A DNA stretch of 64,000 nt from NCBI RefSeq assembly GCF_000819885.1, contig NZ_CDBO01000047.1, forward strand, positions 44,470-108,469, written 5' to 3'. The translations under genes and the position numbers were made by a program. Below the pieces are notes generated by a model. It ran no database searches. It saw only the letters and a program-made list of their open reading frames with translations, and was not told where the DNA came from. The stretch is from Aeromonas fluvialis (lineage in GTDB: Bacteria; Pseudomonadota; Gammaproteobacteria; Enterobacterales; Aeromonadaceae). Positions 28,347 to 37,917 of the stretch are shown here, piece by piece; the first letter of the stretch is position 1, and every line of letters starts with the position of its first letter.

Positions 28347-29687
28347 ATGTTGGACAAAGTAGTCATCGCCAACCGCGGTGAAATTGCCCTGCGGATCCTG
28401 CGCGCCTGTAAAGAGCTCGGGATCAAGACAGTGGCCGTTCACTCCACCGCCGACCGGGAGCTCAAACATGTGCTGCTGGCCGACGAATCCATCTGTATCG
28501 GCAGACCGGCCAGTACTGAATCCTACCTCAACGTCCCGGCAATCATCGCCGCCGCCGAGGTAACCGGTGCCGTGGCCATCCACCCGGGTTACGGCTTCCT
28601 CTCCGAGAACGCCGATTTCGCCGAAGTGGTCGAAAAATCCGGCTTCATCTTCATCGGTCCACGCGCCGAGACCATTCGCCTGATGGGTGACAAGGTCTCC
28701 GCCATCGAAGCGATGAAGAAAGCGGGCGTACCGTGTGTACCGGGCTCTGACGGCCCCGTCGACAACGATGCCAAGCACAACGCCGCCATTGCCAAGCGCA
28801 TCGGCTATCCGGTGATCATCAAGGCCGCTGGTGGCGGTGGTGGTCGCGGCATGCGCGTGGTGCGCAATGAAGCGGAACTGGCGGGCGCCATCGCCCTGAC
28901 AAAATCCGAAGCAGGCCAGTTCTTCAAGAACGATATGGTCTACATGGAGAAGTACCTGGAGAACCCGCGCCACATCGAAATTCAGGTGTTGGCAGACGGC
29001 CAGGGCAACGCCCTCTATCTGGGCGAGCGTGACTGCTCCATGCAGCGTCGCCACCAGAAGGTGGTAGAAGAGGCACCGGCACCCGGCATCACCGCCGAAA
29101 TGCGCAAGTTCATCGGCGAGCGCTGTGTGCGCGCCTGTATCGAGATCGGCTACCGCGGTGCGGGTACGTTCGAGTTCCTGTACGAGAACGGCGAGTTCTA
29201 TTTCATCGAAATGAACACCCGTATCCAGGTGGAGCATCCGGTCACCGAGATGGTCACCGGTATCGATCTCATCAAGGAGCAGCTGCGCATCGCCGCCGGC
29301 CAGCCCCTGTCGATCACCCAGCAGGATATCCGCATCCGTGGCCATGCCATCGAGTGCCGGATCAACGCCGAAGATCCGGCCACCTTCATGCCCTCTCCGG
29401 GTCTGGTACAGCGCTTCCACGCGCCGGGTGGTCTGGGCGTGCGTTGGGACTCCCACATCTATGCCGGTTACAAGGTACCGCCCCACTATGATTCGATGAT
29501 CGGCAAGCTGATCTGCTACGGCGAGAATCGTGACATTGCCATCGCCCGCATGCGTCATGCTCTGGACGAGCTGGTGGTGGAAGGGATCAAGACCAACGTG
29601 CCACTGCAAAAAGAGATCATGAAAGACGAAAACTTCCAGCACGGTGGCACCAATATCCACTATCTGCACAAGAAGCTGGGTCTGTAA
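28347..29687 (+). CDS. accC: Biotin carboxylase of acetyl-CoA carboxylase
   Basis: AccC carboxylates biotin on AccB using ATP and bicarbonate. The 446-residue protein is full length. Motifs in order: [48 protein letters not shown] (the ATP-binding glycine loop), [36 protein letters not shown] with the catalytic residues, and [13 protein letters not shown]. It is cotranscribed with accB and followed by a strong terminator before yhdT. Confidence 0.97.
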   Translation: MLDKVVIANRGEIALRILRACKELGIKTVAVHSTADRELKHVLLADESICIGRPASTESYLNVPAIIAAAEVTGAVAIHPGYGFLSENADFAEVVEKSGFIFIGPRAETIRLMGDKVSAIEAMKKAGVPCVPGSDGPVDNDAKHNAAIAKRIGYPVIIKAAGGGGGRGMRVVRNEAELAGAIALTKSEAGQFFKNDMVYMEKYLENPRHIEIQVLADGQGNALYLGERDCSMQRRHQKVVEEAPAPGITAEMRKFIGERCVRACIEIGYRGAGTFEFLYENGEFYFIEMNTRIQVEHPVTEMVTGIDLIKEQLRIAAGQPLSITQQDIRIRGHAIECRINAEDPATFMPSPGLVQRFHAPGGLGVRWDSHIYAGYKVPPHYDSMIGKLICYGENRDIAIARMRHALDELVVEGIKTNVPLQKEIMKDENFQHGGTNIHYLHKKLGL

Positions 29688-29716
29688 GACTCGCGTCCGC
29701 AGATCTTCTGCTGAAA

Positions 29717-29745
29717 AAGGGCCATGGCGACATGGCCCTTTTTTG
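29717..29745 (+). terminator. accBC terminator
   Basis: A perfect 10-bp stem (aagggccatg / catggccctt, loop gcga) followed by tttt and tgtt lies 29 bp past the accC stop. Confidence 0.85.
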
Positions 29746-29781
29746 TTATCCTTGCGCCCCTCGAAATTGTCGGAGGCCAAG

Positions 29782-30045
29782 GTGAACCGTTTCGCTCTCG
29801 CCCGCCGGGAAGCAGTCTTCTGCCTGCTGCTGACCCTGCTCTACTTCTTTGCTTGGTATGGCGCCGCCTACTTTATTCCGTCGCAGCTTGAGCTGTGGGG
29901 GCTACCGCTCTGGTTCCTGCTCAGCTGCATGGTGATGCCACTGCTGTTCATTGTGCTGTGCGTGCTGATGGTCAACCGGCTGTTTATAGAGATCCCCCTC
30001 GATACCCATCCCCTTGCCAGCGAGGAGTCACCCCATGAATCTTGA
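29782..30045 (+). CDS. yhdT: YhdT-family small membrane protein
   Basis: This 87-residue protein uses a GTG start after CGGAGG. It has two membrane segments (AVFCLLLTLLYFFAWYGAAY and WFLLSCMVMPLLFIVLCVLM) with a short loop, the pattern of YhdT (DUF997). It overlaps the panF start by 11 bp, as is usual for this pair, and probably assists or is co-regulated with the pantothenate symporter; its function is not known. ATG starts upstream lie inside the terminator region and are rejected. Confidence 0.88.
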   Translation: MNRFALARREAVFCLLLTLLYFFAWYGAAYFIPSQLELWGLPLWFLLSCMVMPLLFIVLCVLMVNRLFIEIPLDTHPLASEESPHES

Positions 30046-31492
30046 GCTGATGCTGCCACTGTGCATCTATCTGGTGCTGGTACTGGGTGTGGGGTTTTGG
30101 GCTGGCCGCCATCGTGTCGAAGGCAACTTCGTGCAGGAGTACTTTATCGGCAACCGCAGCATGGGCGGCCTGGTGCTGGCGATGACCCTGGTGGCGACCT
30201 ACACCTCGGCCTCCTCCTTTATCGGCGGGCCGGGCGCAGCCTACAAGATTGGTCTGGGCTGGGTGCTGCTGGCGATGATCCAGTTGCCCACCGTCTGGCT
30301 CACTCTGGGGGTGCTTGGCAAGAAATTTGCCATCATCGCCCGTCGGGTCAATGCGGTGACCATCAACGACATGCTGTGGGCCCGCTACCAAAGCCGGGCG
30401 GTGGTGATCCTCGGCTCCGTTACTATCATCCTCGCCTTTATCGCCACCATGGTGGTGCAGTTCATTGGCGGGGCCCGCCTGCTGGAGACAGCCACCGGCC
30501 TCTCCTACCAGCAGGGGCTGTTCCTGTTTGCCGGCTGCGTACTGCTCTACACCATCATCGGCGGCTTTCGCGCCGTGGTGATGACCGACGCCCTGCAAGG
30601 GATCATCATGCTGATCGGCACCGGCGCCTTGCTGACAGGGATCCTGATTGCCGGTGACGGCCTGCCGAACCTCATCCACCAGCTTCGGGAGATCGATCCC
30701 AAGTTGGTAAGCCCGCAAGGGGCTGGCGACATGCTGACCCAGCCCTTTATGCTGAGCTTCTGGATCCTGGTCTGTGTCGGGGTGGTGGGACTGCCCCACT
30801 CGGCGCTGCGCTGCTTTGGCTATCGCGACAGCAAGGCGCTTCATCGCGGCATTCTGATCGGCACCGTGGTCAGCGCCCTGCTGATGTTCGGCATGCACCT
30901 GGCCGGGGCCCTCGGCCGCGCCATCCTGCCCGGCATGGACAGTCCGGACAAGATTATGCCGTCACTGATGATGGAAGTGCTGCCCCCCTGGCTCGCCGGG
31001 GTCTTCCTGGCGGCGCCGATGGCGGCCATCATGTCCACCATCGACTCCCAGCTGATCCAGGCATCCGCAACCCTGGTGAAGGATCTCTACCTCAACTACC
31101 TCAGCCCCAAGCAGGAGAAGCTGGAAGTGCGCATTCCCCGCCTTTCCCTGCTCTGCACCCTGATCCTCGGCACCTTGGTGCTGCTGGCCGCGCTGCAACC
31201 GCCCGACATGATCATCTGGCTCAACCTGCTCGCCTTTGGCGGCTTGCAGGCGGTGTTCCTCTGGCCGCTGGTGCTCGGCCTCTACTGGTCGCGAGCCAAC
31301 GGCCCGGGGGCATTGGCCAGCATGGTCAGCGGCATTGTCAGCTATGGGGTGCTGAGTCACTGGGGGATCAAGCTGGCCGGCCTGCACGCCATCGTGCCGA
31401 GCCTCACCCTGGCGCTGGTGATCTTTATCACGGTGAGCCTGCTGACCGCTCCGCCCTCGCGGGACGTGCGCGAGCTTTTCGAGCAGAAATAA
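30035..31492 (+). CDS. panF: Sodium/pantothenate symporter
   Basis: PanF imports pantothenate with sodium, feeding coenzyme A synthesis. The 485-residue protein is a sodium:solute symporter-family transporter with about 12-13 membrane segments. Recognisable parts are FWAGRHRVEGNFVQEYFIGNR (given in part: VQEYFIGNRSMGG), TYTSASSFIGGPGAAYKIGL and MAAIMSTIDSQLIQASATLV. It overlaps yhdT. In E. coli prmA follows directly; here about 3.2 kb of other DNA intervenes. Confidence 0.93.
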   Translation: MNLELMLPLCIYLVLVLGVGFWAGRHRVEGNFVQEYFIGNRSMGGLVLAMTLVATYTSASSFIGGPGAAYKIGLGWVLLAMIQLPTVWLTLGVLGKKFAIIARRVNAVTINDMLWARYQSRAVVILGSVTIILAFIATMVVQFIGGARLLETATGLSYQQGLFLFAGCVLLYTIIGGFRAVVMTDALQGIIMLIGTGALLTGILIAGDGLPNLIHQLREIDPKLVSPQGAGDMLTQPFMLSFWILVCVGVVGLPHSALRCFGYRDSKALHRGILIGTVVSALLMFGMHLAGALGRAILPGMDSPDKIMPSLMMEVLPPWLAGVFLAAPMAAIMSTIDSQLIQASATLVKDLYLNYLSPKQEKLEVRIPRLSLLCTLILGTLVLLAALQPPDMIIWLNLLAFGGLQAVFLWPLVLGLYWSRANGPGALASMVSGIVSYGVLSHWGIKLAGLHAIVPSLTLALVIFITVSLLTAPPSRDVRELFEQK

Positions 31493-31581
31493 TAAAAAGA
31501 TAAATGAGAGGTTCCAAAACTATCCCCAAATAGGTGTTTTCCGGTTAAACTGTGCGCCAAGTCACATAAAGTAGCCGCTGT

Positions 31582-33009
31582 ATGCCCGTTAAAGCCACTC
31601 GACAAGTCGTCACTCAAGCCCTGCAGCGGCTCGGTTATGCCCTGCTGCTGCCCGTCTCCATCCTGCCAATGGCGGCCTTGATCTACCGGCTTGGGCAACC
31701 CGACGTGCTCGACTTGGCCGTGCTCTCCCTCACCGGCCAGGCGATTTTCAGCCAGATGCCGCTCATCTATGCGGTGGCGATCGCCTTCGGCCTGAGTCGG
31801 CAAGAGCTGGGCGGGCAAACGCTGGCGGGGGCGGTCAACTTCCTGCTGCTCAGCACCGCGTTCAATACCCTGGCCCCTAACCTGCATGCCGACATGATCT
31901 GTGGCCTGCTGGCGGGGCTGACCACTGCCATCGTCTACCCCTGGGTACACCAGCAGAAGCTGCCTCACCGGCTGCAGATCGCCAAGGGGGAGTTTCCCAG
32001 TCTGCTGATCTCGGCGCTGGCCTGCCTGCTGATCGCCATCCCTCTCTCGCTGCTCTGGCCGCCACTGGAGCGCGGGCTGACCCTGCTCACCTCGGAGCTG
32101 CTCACCACGCCGTTTGGCGCCTTCTGCTACGGCACCCTCAACCGCTTGTTGATCCCGCTCGGGCTGCATCAGGTGCTGGGCAGCGTGATCGGCCTTGGCG
32201 AGAGCAACCTGCAGGCGCTGGCTGCCGCCCAACCCCTTCATGAAGGGTATGTGGCCGGCCTCTACCCCATCATCATGTTCGGCCTGCCGGGCGCCTGTTT
32301 TGCCATCTGGCTGCACCGCCAGCGGATGCAGCGGCTGCCACAGGGCGGGCTGCTGCTCACCCTGGCGCTCACCTCGGCGTTGGTGGGCATCACCGAGCCC
32401 ATCGAGTTTCTGTTCGCCTTCACCGCCCCCTGGCTGTTTCTCACCCACGCTCTGCTGACCGGGCTGTCGCTGGCGGTCTGTAGCGGGTTGGGGATCAAGG
32501 TGGGCAGTTACTTCTCGGCCGGGCTGCTGGACTTGGTGCTGAGCTATCAGACCGGCGAGTACAGCTTCTGGCTCATTCCGATCGGCATCCTGTTCTTCGT
32601 CGCCTACACCCTGCTGTTCTATCAGCTGCTGGAGCGCGCCCCCCTCAGCATGCCGAGCAAGCCCATCGCGGTGGAGCATCCACGCCTTGCCAGCGTTGCC
32701 CCCTCAGACCCGCAGATGCTGGCGATCCAGTATCTCAAGGTGTTGGGGGGCATGGACAACCTGCAAGCCATGAGCGTCTGCCTTACCCGTCTCAGCCTGC
32801 GGGTGCGCGACATTCGCCTGGTGGATGAAGCCAGCCTGCTGGGGCTGGGTTGCCTCTCCTGGATCCAGCTCAACGACCACCAGCTGGTGCTGGTGCTGGG
32901 CCCCAGTGCCAGCCTGATTGAAGGGCAGATCCGCATGCTGGCGGAGCGCCAGTCGGTCCCCCTCGGTCTCAAACCCAATCAGGAGTCGGCCAGCCAGAGC
33001 AGCTGGTAA
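31582..33009 (+). CDS. PTS system EIICB component, glucose/N-acetylglucosamine family
   Basis: This is a 475-residue PTS permease. The EIIC domain (about 1-350) has several membrane segments and the conserved GITEPIEFLFAFTAPWLF sugar-binding loop near residue 272. A short EIIB domain (about 375-455) carries the phosphorylatable cysteine in MSVCLTRLSLRV; the surrounding sequence is less conserved than usual but the Cys is intact. No EIIA domain is fused, so it must use an EIIA such as Crr from elsewhere. The sugar is not identifiable with confidence. It lies alone after panF, with 89 bp before it. Confidence 0.82.
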   Translation: MPVKATRQVVTQALQRLGYALLLPVSILPMAALIYRLGQPDVLDLAVLSLTGQAIFSQMPLIYAVAIAFGLSRQELGGQTLAGAVNFLLLSTAFNTLAPNLHADMICGLLAGLTTAIVYPWVHQQKLPHRLQIAKGEFPSLLISALACLLIAIPLSLLWPPLERGLTLLTSELLTTPFGAFCYGTLNRLLIPLGLHQVLGSVIGLGESNLQALAAAQPLHEGYVAGLYPIIMFGLPGACFAIWLHRQRMQRLPQGGLLLTLALTSALVGITEPIEFLFAFTAPWLFLTHALLTGLSLAVCSGLGIKVGSYFSAGLLDLVLSYQTGEYSFWLIPIGILFFVAYTLLFYQLLERAPLSMPSKPIAVEHPRLASVAPSDPQMLAIQYLKVLGGMDNLQAMSVCLTRLSLRVRDIRLVDEASLLGLGCLSWIQLNDHQLVLVLGPSASLIEGQIRMLAERQSVPLGLKPNQESASQSSW

Positions 33010-33010
33010 C

Positions 33011-33267
33011 TCAGGCAAACGGCAACCGCTCGGCCACGAAATCCATCAGGGTGCGCAGAGCGGGGGCCAGATGCTCCCGACTCGGATAGATAAGGTAAAA
33101 TGGGTTGGCCGGAATCGGCTAATCCGGTAACACCCTCTGCAATTGCCCCGCCGCCAAATCCCCTTCACAGACATGGTGGGGCAACAGGGCAATCCCCCCG
33201 TCATGGAGCGCCATCTCCCGCAGCGCCAGCAAGCTGTTGCTGACACAGGCCGCCTGCGGTCGCCAAC
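33011..33267 (-). pseudogene. Remnant of a LysR-type regulator (C-terminal end only)
   Basis: Read on the minus strand this stretch gives the C-terminal effector domain of a LysR-type regulator: NSLLALREMALHDGGIALLP, then HHVCEGDLAAGQLQRVLPD, an in-frame TAG at 33119-33121, then NPFYLIYPSREHLAPALRTL and the terminal FVAERLPFA. The N-terminal two thirds, including the DNA-binding domain, are missing, cut where the oxidoreductase remnant begins. Both the stop and the truncation make it non-functional. Confidence 0.8.
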
Positions 33268-34218
33268 CTGCCCGATCCCGTTCCGGGCCCGCGGGATCTG
33301 CTGGTGCGCATCACTGCCACCTCCGTCAATCCGGTGGATACCAAGGTGCGCGCCCCCAAGGCCAAAATTGAAAGCTCGCCCCGGGTACTGGGCTGGGATG
33401 CGGTAGGGGAAGTGATCGCCACCGACAGCAAAGTCACCCTGTTCAAGGCGGGCGACCGGGTCTGGTATGCCGGCGATATCAGCCACCCAGGCAGCAACAG
33501 TGCCCTGCAACGGGTGGATGAGCGCATCGCCGCGATCGCCCCCACCAGCTTGAGCGATGTGGAGGCCGACGCCCTGCCACTGACCGCCATCACCGCCTGG
33601 GAGACCCTGTTCGAGCGCTTCGCCCTCACCCGCGAGAGCCGTGGCAAACTGCTGATCATCAGCGGCGCCGGTGGCGTGGGCTCCATCGCCATCCAGCTCG
33701 CCCGCCAACTCACCGGCACGGAGGTGATTGCCACCGCCTCCCGCCCCGAGAGCCGTGACTGGTGTCTCGAAATGGGTGCCCATCAGGTGGTGAACCACCA
33801 CACGTTGCAGGCCGATCTGACCGCCCTTGGCATCACTCAGGTCGATGCCATCTTCTGTACCAACGCCACCGCCGAGCACTGGGCCACCATGGCGGGGCTG
33901 ATCCGCCCGTTTGGCCATATTTGCACCATCGCCGAATCGAGCGAGCCGTGGGATCTCTCCTTGCTCAAGAGCAAGAGCGTCACCTTCAGCCAGGAGTTCA
34001 TGTTTACCCGCTCCCTGTTCCAGACCCCGGACATGATCGAGCAGCACAACCTGCTGGGGCTGGTCGCCGCCCTGGTGGACCAGGGCGTGGTCAAGACCAC
34101 CCTCAGCAAGGTGGTGGCCGAGCTGACCCCGACTACCCTGGCTCAGGCCCATGCCGAGGTGGAAGCCGGCCGCATGGTGGGCAAGCTGGTGATCGACATG
34201 AGCCAGTTCGGCAACTAA
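33265..34218 (+). pseudogene. 5'-truncated zinc-type alcohol dehydrogenase/quinone oxidoreductase
   Basis: From about 33265 the plus strand reads NLPDPVPGPRDLLVRITATS and continues as a medium-chain dehydrogenase: SVNPVDTKVRAPKAK, VLGWDAVGEVIA, the NAD(P)-binding LLIISGAGGVGSIAIQLARQ and AGRMVGKLVIDM at the end. The first roughly 25 codons normally found in this family, including the start, are absent; the DNA upstream belongs to the LysR remnant. A GTG at 33304 could still start a 304-residue product, but without the N-terminal strand and without a recognisable promoter. It is probably dead. Confidence 0.75.
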
Positions 34219-34337
34219 TCCCTTATGGGTAAAAACTGCACCATCATGGGGTGAACTCACCAGTGACAAGCCCCATCACAGCACAGCTCACATCAGGCAA
34301 CAGACAGTCACCACGCAGCATCACCATAAAAAGAGCC

Positions 34338-34368
34338 AAAAAAGAGGCCATTTCACAAGAAATGGCCT
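34338..34368 (-). terminator. Minus-strand intrinsic terminator without an assigned gene
   Basis: A perfect 10-bp stem (aggccatttc / gaaatggcct, loop ACAA) is followed on the minus strand by CTTTTTT. No minus-strand protein gene lies upstream of it, so it may end a small RNA. Minus-strand sequence just before it is GU-rich (ATGTGTGTGATTGTT, about 34393-34407). Confidence 0.7.
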
Positions 34369-34520
34369 GAATACCTGAACATTGGGGTAACAATCACACA
34401 CATATCCTTATGCAGGACCTCTGTATCTTTGCAGCTAGTGTGCCAATCCCGCCCCCCTCCCGCTTGCTTGCCACATTGCGCCCTGCCACAGGGCCTACAG
34501 CCCCCGGCCTCACCGCAGGC

Positions 34521-34609
34521 AAAAAAAAGCCACCCGAAGGTGGCTGAAAAAGATGACGGAACTTTCCTAGAGCAAAGCATTCAGCGGGAACAGGTTGCTT
34601 CCCGTCACC
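34521..34609 (-). ncRNA. Candidate small RNA upstream of prmA (antisense orientation)
   Basis: On the minus strand a textbook terminator (AGCCACC, UUCG tetraloop, GGTGGCT, then seven further T) lies at 34521-34545. About 70 nt upstream, TGACGGGAA and TTCCGTCA can pair to close a structured body. A possible promoter (TTGCCG at 34639-34644, 17-bp spacer, TATTCC at 34616-34621) would start an RNA near 34609, giving about 88 nt. No protein gene fits the terminator. The promoter is weak, and I do not recognise a known RNA family. Confidence 0.45.
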
Positions 34610-34739
34610 CAATGAGGAATACATGAACCGTGCCAATCCGGCAAAAGCCCCCATATCCCCCACGTCATGGGCAAACCACGACAGCAAAGCCCCATGATGG
34701 TAGAATCTCGCGGTTTCACATTTATGAAGAGTCGACGCC

Positions 34740-35618
34740 ATGCCCTGGATACAAATTCGAATCAACGCCACTGCCAAGACCGCAGACAAGGTGAGCAACA
34801 TGCTGCTGGGGCGTGGAGCCCAGGCGGTGACCTTTATGGATGCAAAGGATGTGCCCGTCTACGAACCCATGCCCGGTGAAACCCCGCTCTGGGGTGAGAC
34901 CGAAGTGATGGGTCTGTTCGATGCCGAAACCGATCCGGCCCCCACCATCGCCTTCTTCCAGCAGATCTTCGGCGAAAACGTCGGCTACAAGGTCGAACAG
35001 CTGGAGGACAAGGACTGGGTGCGCGAGTGGATGGATCACTTCCACCCCATGCAGTTTGGCGAGCGCCTCTGGATCTGCCCGAGCTGGCGCGACGTGCCGA
35101 ACCCCGATGCGGTCAACGTGATGCTGGATCCGGGTCTGGCCTTCGGTACCGGTACCCACCCCACCACCGCCCTCTGCCTGCAGTGGCTGGACGGGCTGGA
35201 TCTGACCGGTAAAACCGTGGTCGACTTTGGCTGTGGCTCAGGCATTCTCGGCATCGCCGCCCTGAAACTGGGGGCCGCCCGCGTCATCGGCATCGACATC
35301 GACCCGCAGGCCATTCAGGCCAGCCATGACAACGCGGAGCGCAACGGCGTCGCCGGCCAGATCGAACTCTACCTGCCGGCAGCTCAGCCGCAAGATGTCG
35401 AAGCAGACGTGGTGGTGGCCAACATACTGGCCGGCCCGCTACGTGAACTGGCACCGCTGATCGCCGGCCACGGCAAGCCGGGCAGCCTGATGGCGCTCTC
35501 CGGCGTGCTGGAGAGCCAGGCTCCGGAGCTGGAGACCATTTACGGCCAGTGGTTCGACATGGACCCGACCGCGGTAAAAGAGGAGTGGTGCCGCCTCTCC
35601 GGTCGCAAGCACGGCTGA
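34740..35618 (+). CDS. prmA: Ribosomal protein L11 methyltransferase
   Basis: PrmA trimethylates L11 using S-adenosylmethionine. The 292-residue protein starts [19 protein letters not shown], has the N-terminal substrate-recognition domain, then [20 protein letters not shown] and the SAM-binding [20 protein letters not shown], with [13 protein letters not shown] as motif IV. Length and motifs are standard. It normally follows panF; here it is separated from it by an accessory block. dusB and fis, which follow it in E. coli, are not present here. Confidence 0.96.
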   Translation: MPWIQIRINATAKTADKVSNMLLGRGAQAVTFMDAKDVPVYEPMPGETPLWGETEVMGLFDAETDPAPTIAFFQQIFGENVGYKVEQLEDKDWVREWMDHFHPMQFGERLWICPSWRDVPNPDAVNVMLDPGLAFGTGTHPTTALCLQWLDGLDLTGKTVVDFGCGSGILGIAALKLGAARVIGIDIDPQAIQASHDNAERNGVAGQIELYLPAAQPQDVEADVVVANILAGPLRELAPLIAGHGKPGSLMALSGVLESQAPELETIYGQWFDMDPTAVKEEWCRLSGRKHG

Positions 35619-35634
35619 TGGCAACCACCTTATA

Positions 35635-35668
35635 CAACAAGGGCACCGATGGTGCCCTTGTTGCTTTA
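35635..35668 (+). terminator. prmA terminator
   Basis: A perfect 13-bp stem (caacaagggcacc / ggtgcccttgttg, loop gat) 16 bp after the prmA stop is followed by ctttacctttg. Confidence 0.8.
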
Positions 35669-35753
35669 CCTTTGTCCTGCTCCGAGAAACGGTTCACGCT
35701 TCTCCGTCTCCCGATGGCTTATCCTCTCCCTTCCACACCCTAGAGGCCCCGCC

Positions 35754-36302
35754 ATGACCGAATATCAGAAGATGATCAGCAGCCAACCCTACAACTGCAT
35801 GGCGCCGGAGCTGGATGTCCTGCGCCGTGAGACGGTGCGCCGCTATCGCCGCTTCAATCGGGCAGAAGAGGAGGATGAACAGCTGGCGCTGTTGCAGGAG
35901 ATAGTCGGCGAGCTGGCTGAGAACGCCTTTATCTGCCCGCCCCTCTACTGCACCTATGGCCGCCATATCAGCCTGGGAAAGGATTCCTATATCAACATGG
36001 GGGCCACGTTTTTGGACAACGCACCGATCCGCATCGGCGCCAACGTCATGATAGGGCCGAACGTGCAGATATATACTGCTGCCCACGCGCTGGCCGCCGA
36101 TGAGCGCATCCAGGGGGTGGAGACGGCGCTGCCGGTGACCATAGAAGACAAGGTCTGGATTGGCGGCGGCGCCATACTGCTGCCCGGCGTCACCGTCGGG
36201 CGGGAGGCGATCGTCGGCGCGGGTGCCGTAGTCACCAAAGATGTACCGGCCGGCGCTCGGGTAGTCGGCAACCCGGCCCGGACCCTGCCTGTCAGCCGCT
36301 GA
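35754..36302 (+). CDS. maa: Maltose/galactoside O-acetyltransferase-type hexapeptide transferase
   Basis: This 182-residue enzyme belongs to the NodL/LacA/Maa group of sugar O-acetyltransferases. It begins [20 protein letters not shown], the conserved maltose acetyltransferase N-domain, followed by left-handed beta-helix hexapeptide repeats ([32 protein letters not shown] with the catalytic His, [34 protein letters not shown]). Acetyl-CoA is the expected donor; the acceptor is uncertain. It appears monocistronic. Confidence 0.88.
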   Translation: MTEYQKMISSQPYNCMAPELDVLRRETVRRYRRFNRAEEEDEQLALLQEIVGELAENAFICPPLYCTYGRHISLGKDSYINMGATFLDNAPIRIGANVMIGPNVQIYTAAHALAADERIQGVETALPVTIEDKVWIGGGAILLPGVTVGREAIVGAGAVVTKDVPAGARVVGNPARTLPVSR

Positions 36303-36348
36303 GACGCCCTGTGCTCATGCAAACAAGTGCGTACCCTGACGCACGGGC

Positions 36349-37428
36349 TCAGGCACTTCCCAGCAAGCGGTCGATGCAGTACACCACCTGCATGCTGGCG
36401 CTTTCCATTGTCTTGAGCTGTTCGACCATCTCCTTGATATTGCCCTGCTGGCGAGCATGAAGCGCTGCCTTGCCACTCTCGTGTACCCGTTTGTGTGGCC
36501 CATCCAGCTCGCGAAACCCGGGCTGCCGGGCAAAGAGCTCGGCGCCTTGTCCCTCGAAATACCACCTGCCCAGCCGACATTCGGTATGACCATTGACCGG
36601 TTCATGGAAGTGCTGCTGATCAATAAGGCGATAGATGGTGTTCTTCCAGACCGCATGATCGAGCTTGGTCGTATTGAGGAAAGAGGTGGTGGCAGCACTG
36701 TGGATCACCTGCTGCATCCTGCCGGATTGAGCCAGCACCTGGGCCACAACTGCATCGATCTGGGAAGAGGAGGTCGCCACTTCGGCGGCGCTGGCCTGAT
36801 TGTCATCGATGATGAGCTTGATATCCTGCGCCTGGCCGACAATCTGTTTGACCAGCCCCTCAATCTGGCGACTGGCTTCGTGGGCCTTGCTGGCCAATTG
36901 CCGCACCTCGTCGGCTACGACGGCAAAGCCGCGGCCAGCGTCCCCGGCTCGGGCTGCTTCTATGGCTGCGTTGAGGGCCAGCAGATTGGTCTGTTCCGAA
37001 ATACCCTGTATGGCCGCAACAAACTGGTTGATGGCCGACGTGGTGGCATCGAGCTGGTTGACTGCCTTGAGGCTACGTTCGGCTTCACCTGTGATCGCAT
37101 GCGCCCGCTCGGAGAGGCGGCCGATGGCACTGCGGGTCTGGGCGAACAGTTGATCCAGCTCCGAGAGCGCGCTCTTCTCTTCCATCAGATGTTCGGCACT
37201 GCCAGCCAGCGCTTCACGCACGCTCTGCAGCATCTCGCCCCCCTTGTTCTGGCACGAGATCACCTGGTTGAAGAGGTCACTACTCTCCCTGCTACTGCAC
37301 TGCATCTGCTCATACTCACTTATGGTGGCGCGCAGCTCGGCCAGCGCCTGCTGGTGTTGCTCCTCCTTGAGACTCAGGGCCTCCCGCAGCTGCTGATTTT
37401 CCATTTTTAGTTTGCTGTTGAACCACAT
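36349..37428 (-). CDS. Soluble methyl-accepting chemotaxis protein with C-terminal CZB zinc-sensing domain
   Basis: The 359-residue protein starts after GGAGGCTTT and has no membrane segment, so it should be cytoplasmic. Residues about 10-60 form a coiled coil, followed by the MCP signalling region with the conserved hairpin tip ([35 protein letters not shown]). The C-terminal CZB domain (about 240-340) holds the His/Cys zinc ligands: [22 protein letters not shown] and [17 protein letters not shown] receptors are known to respond to zinc or to oxidants acting on the zinc-bound cysteine. It is monocistronic. Confidence 0.9.
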   Translation of the reverse strand: MWFNSKLKMENQQLREALSLKEEQHQQALAELRATISEYEQMQCSSRESSDLFNQVISCQNKGGEMLQSVREALAGSAEHLMEEKSALSELDQLFAQTRSAIGRLSERAHAITGEAERSLKAVNQLDATTSAINQFVAAIQGISEQTNLLALNAAIEAARAGDAGRGFAVVADEVRQLASKAHEASRQIEGLVKQIVGQAQDIKLIIDDNQASAAEVATSSSQIDAVVAQVLAQSGRMQQVIHSAATTSFLNTTKLDHAVWKNTIYRLIDQQHFHEPVNGHTECRLGRWYFEGQGAELFARQPGFRELDGPHKRVHESGKAALHARQQGNIKEMVEQLKTMESASMQVVYCIDRLLGSA

Positions 37429-37594
37429 AAAGCCTCCGGCTGACAAAAAATGCAGAGTGGGCTACCTCAATGGGAATAACCCACTCTCTTGTTATTATCT
37501 GCCAGCGAAGCGGGATCCTGACCCCGATTTTATAAGGAAAAGCGTGAACCTTGATCACGTTCAAGGCCTCAATTGGAGCCACAAAAACGTACCC

Positions 37595-37631
37595 ATAAAA
37601 ATAAAGCCCAATGTCATGAAGACGTTGGGCT
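37595..37631 (-). terminator. Minus-strand terminator in the chemoreceptor-nitroreductase gap
   Basis: An 11-bp stem (agcccaatgtc / gacgttgggct, one G-T pair) with a five-base loop is followed on the minus strand by TTATTTTTATGG. It has no obvious gene of its own. Confidence 0.6.
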
Positions 37632-37862
37632 GTTAAAAGGTGCTACGGAATTGCGACTCTCATCGCAGAAAAATTAGAAGGGGTACCCTTCTAAACTGGC
37701 AGTGGGATATTAGCGAACAGGCAAACGTTTTACATAGTGAAAAACCACAGGATTGCGAGGTGCATCTCACTATTTAAATAATTACCTGCTATGGTGCGCG
37801 AAGCCCTCTTTGATTCATTTATTTTCCCCAATCACTCTGGTTATTATTCACGGTTAAAACAG

Positions 37863-37887
37863 CAAAGCCCCGATTTCTCGAGGCTTT
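37863..37887 (-). terminator. Nitroreductase terminator
   Basis: An imperfect stem (aaagcc...ggcttt with inner gatttctc pairing partly) lies about 30 bp beyond the nitroreductase stop; it has T-rich flanks on both strands. Confidence 0.5.
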
Positions 37888-37917
37888 TCTTCTCTCAATC
37901 GCAGCGTGACAGACGTG

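Larger units (their letters stand above)
37429..37917. other. Gene-free, AT-rich gap with several inverted repeats
   Basis: No convincing gene lies here. It holds a minus-strand terminator (37605-37631), a 21-bp inverted repeat (ttagaaggg / cccttctaa, 37674-37694) and the terminator of the nitroreductase gene (37863-37887). The first terminator has no protein gene feeding into it other than the nitroreductase about 290 bp away, which already has its own. A small RNA between them is possible. Confidence 0.4.

Noticed and set aside
31357..32679. 440-codon minus-strand frame opposite panF and the PTS gene
   Set aside because: It is very rich in Gln, Gly and Arg without structure, spans two plus-strand genes and their gap, and is a shadow of codon bias.
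34394..34801. Minus-strand open frame of 135 codons overlapping the prmA start
   Set aside because: It runs through the terminator and candidate RNA region and overlaps the start of prmA; the translation has no family features.
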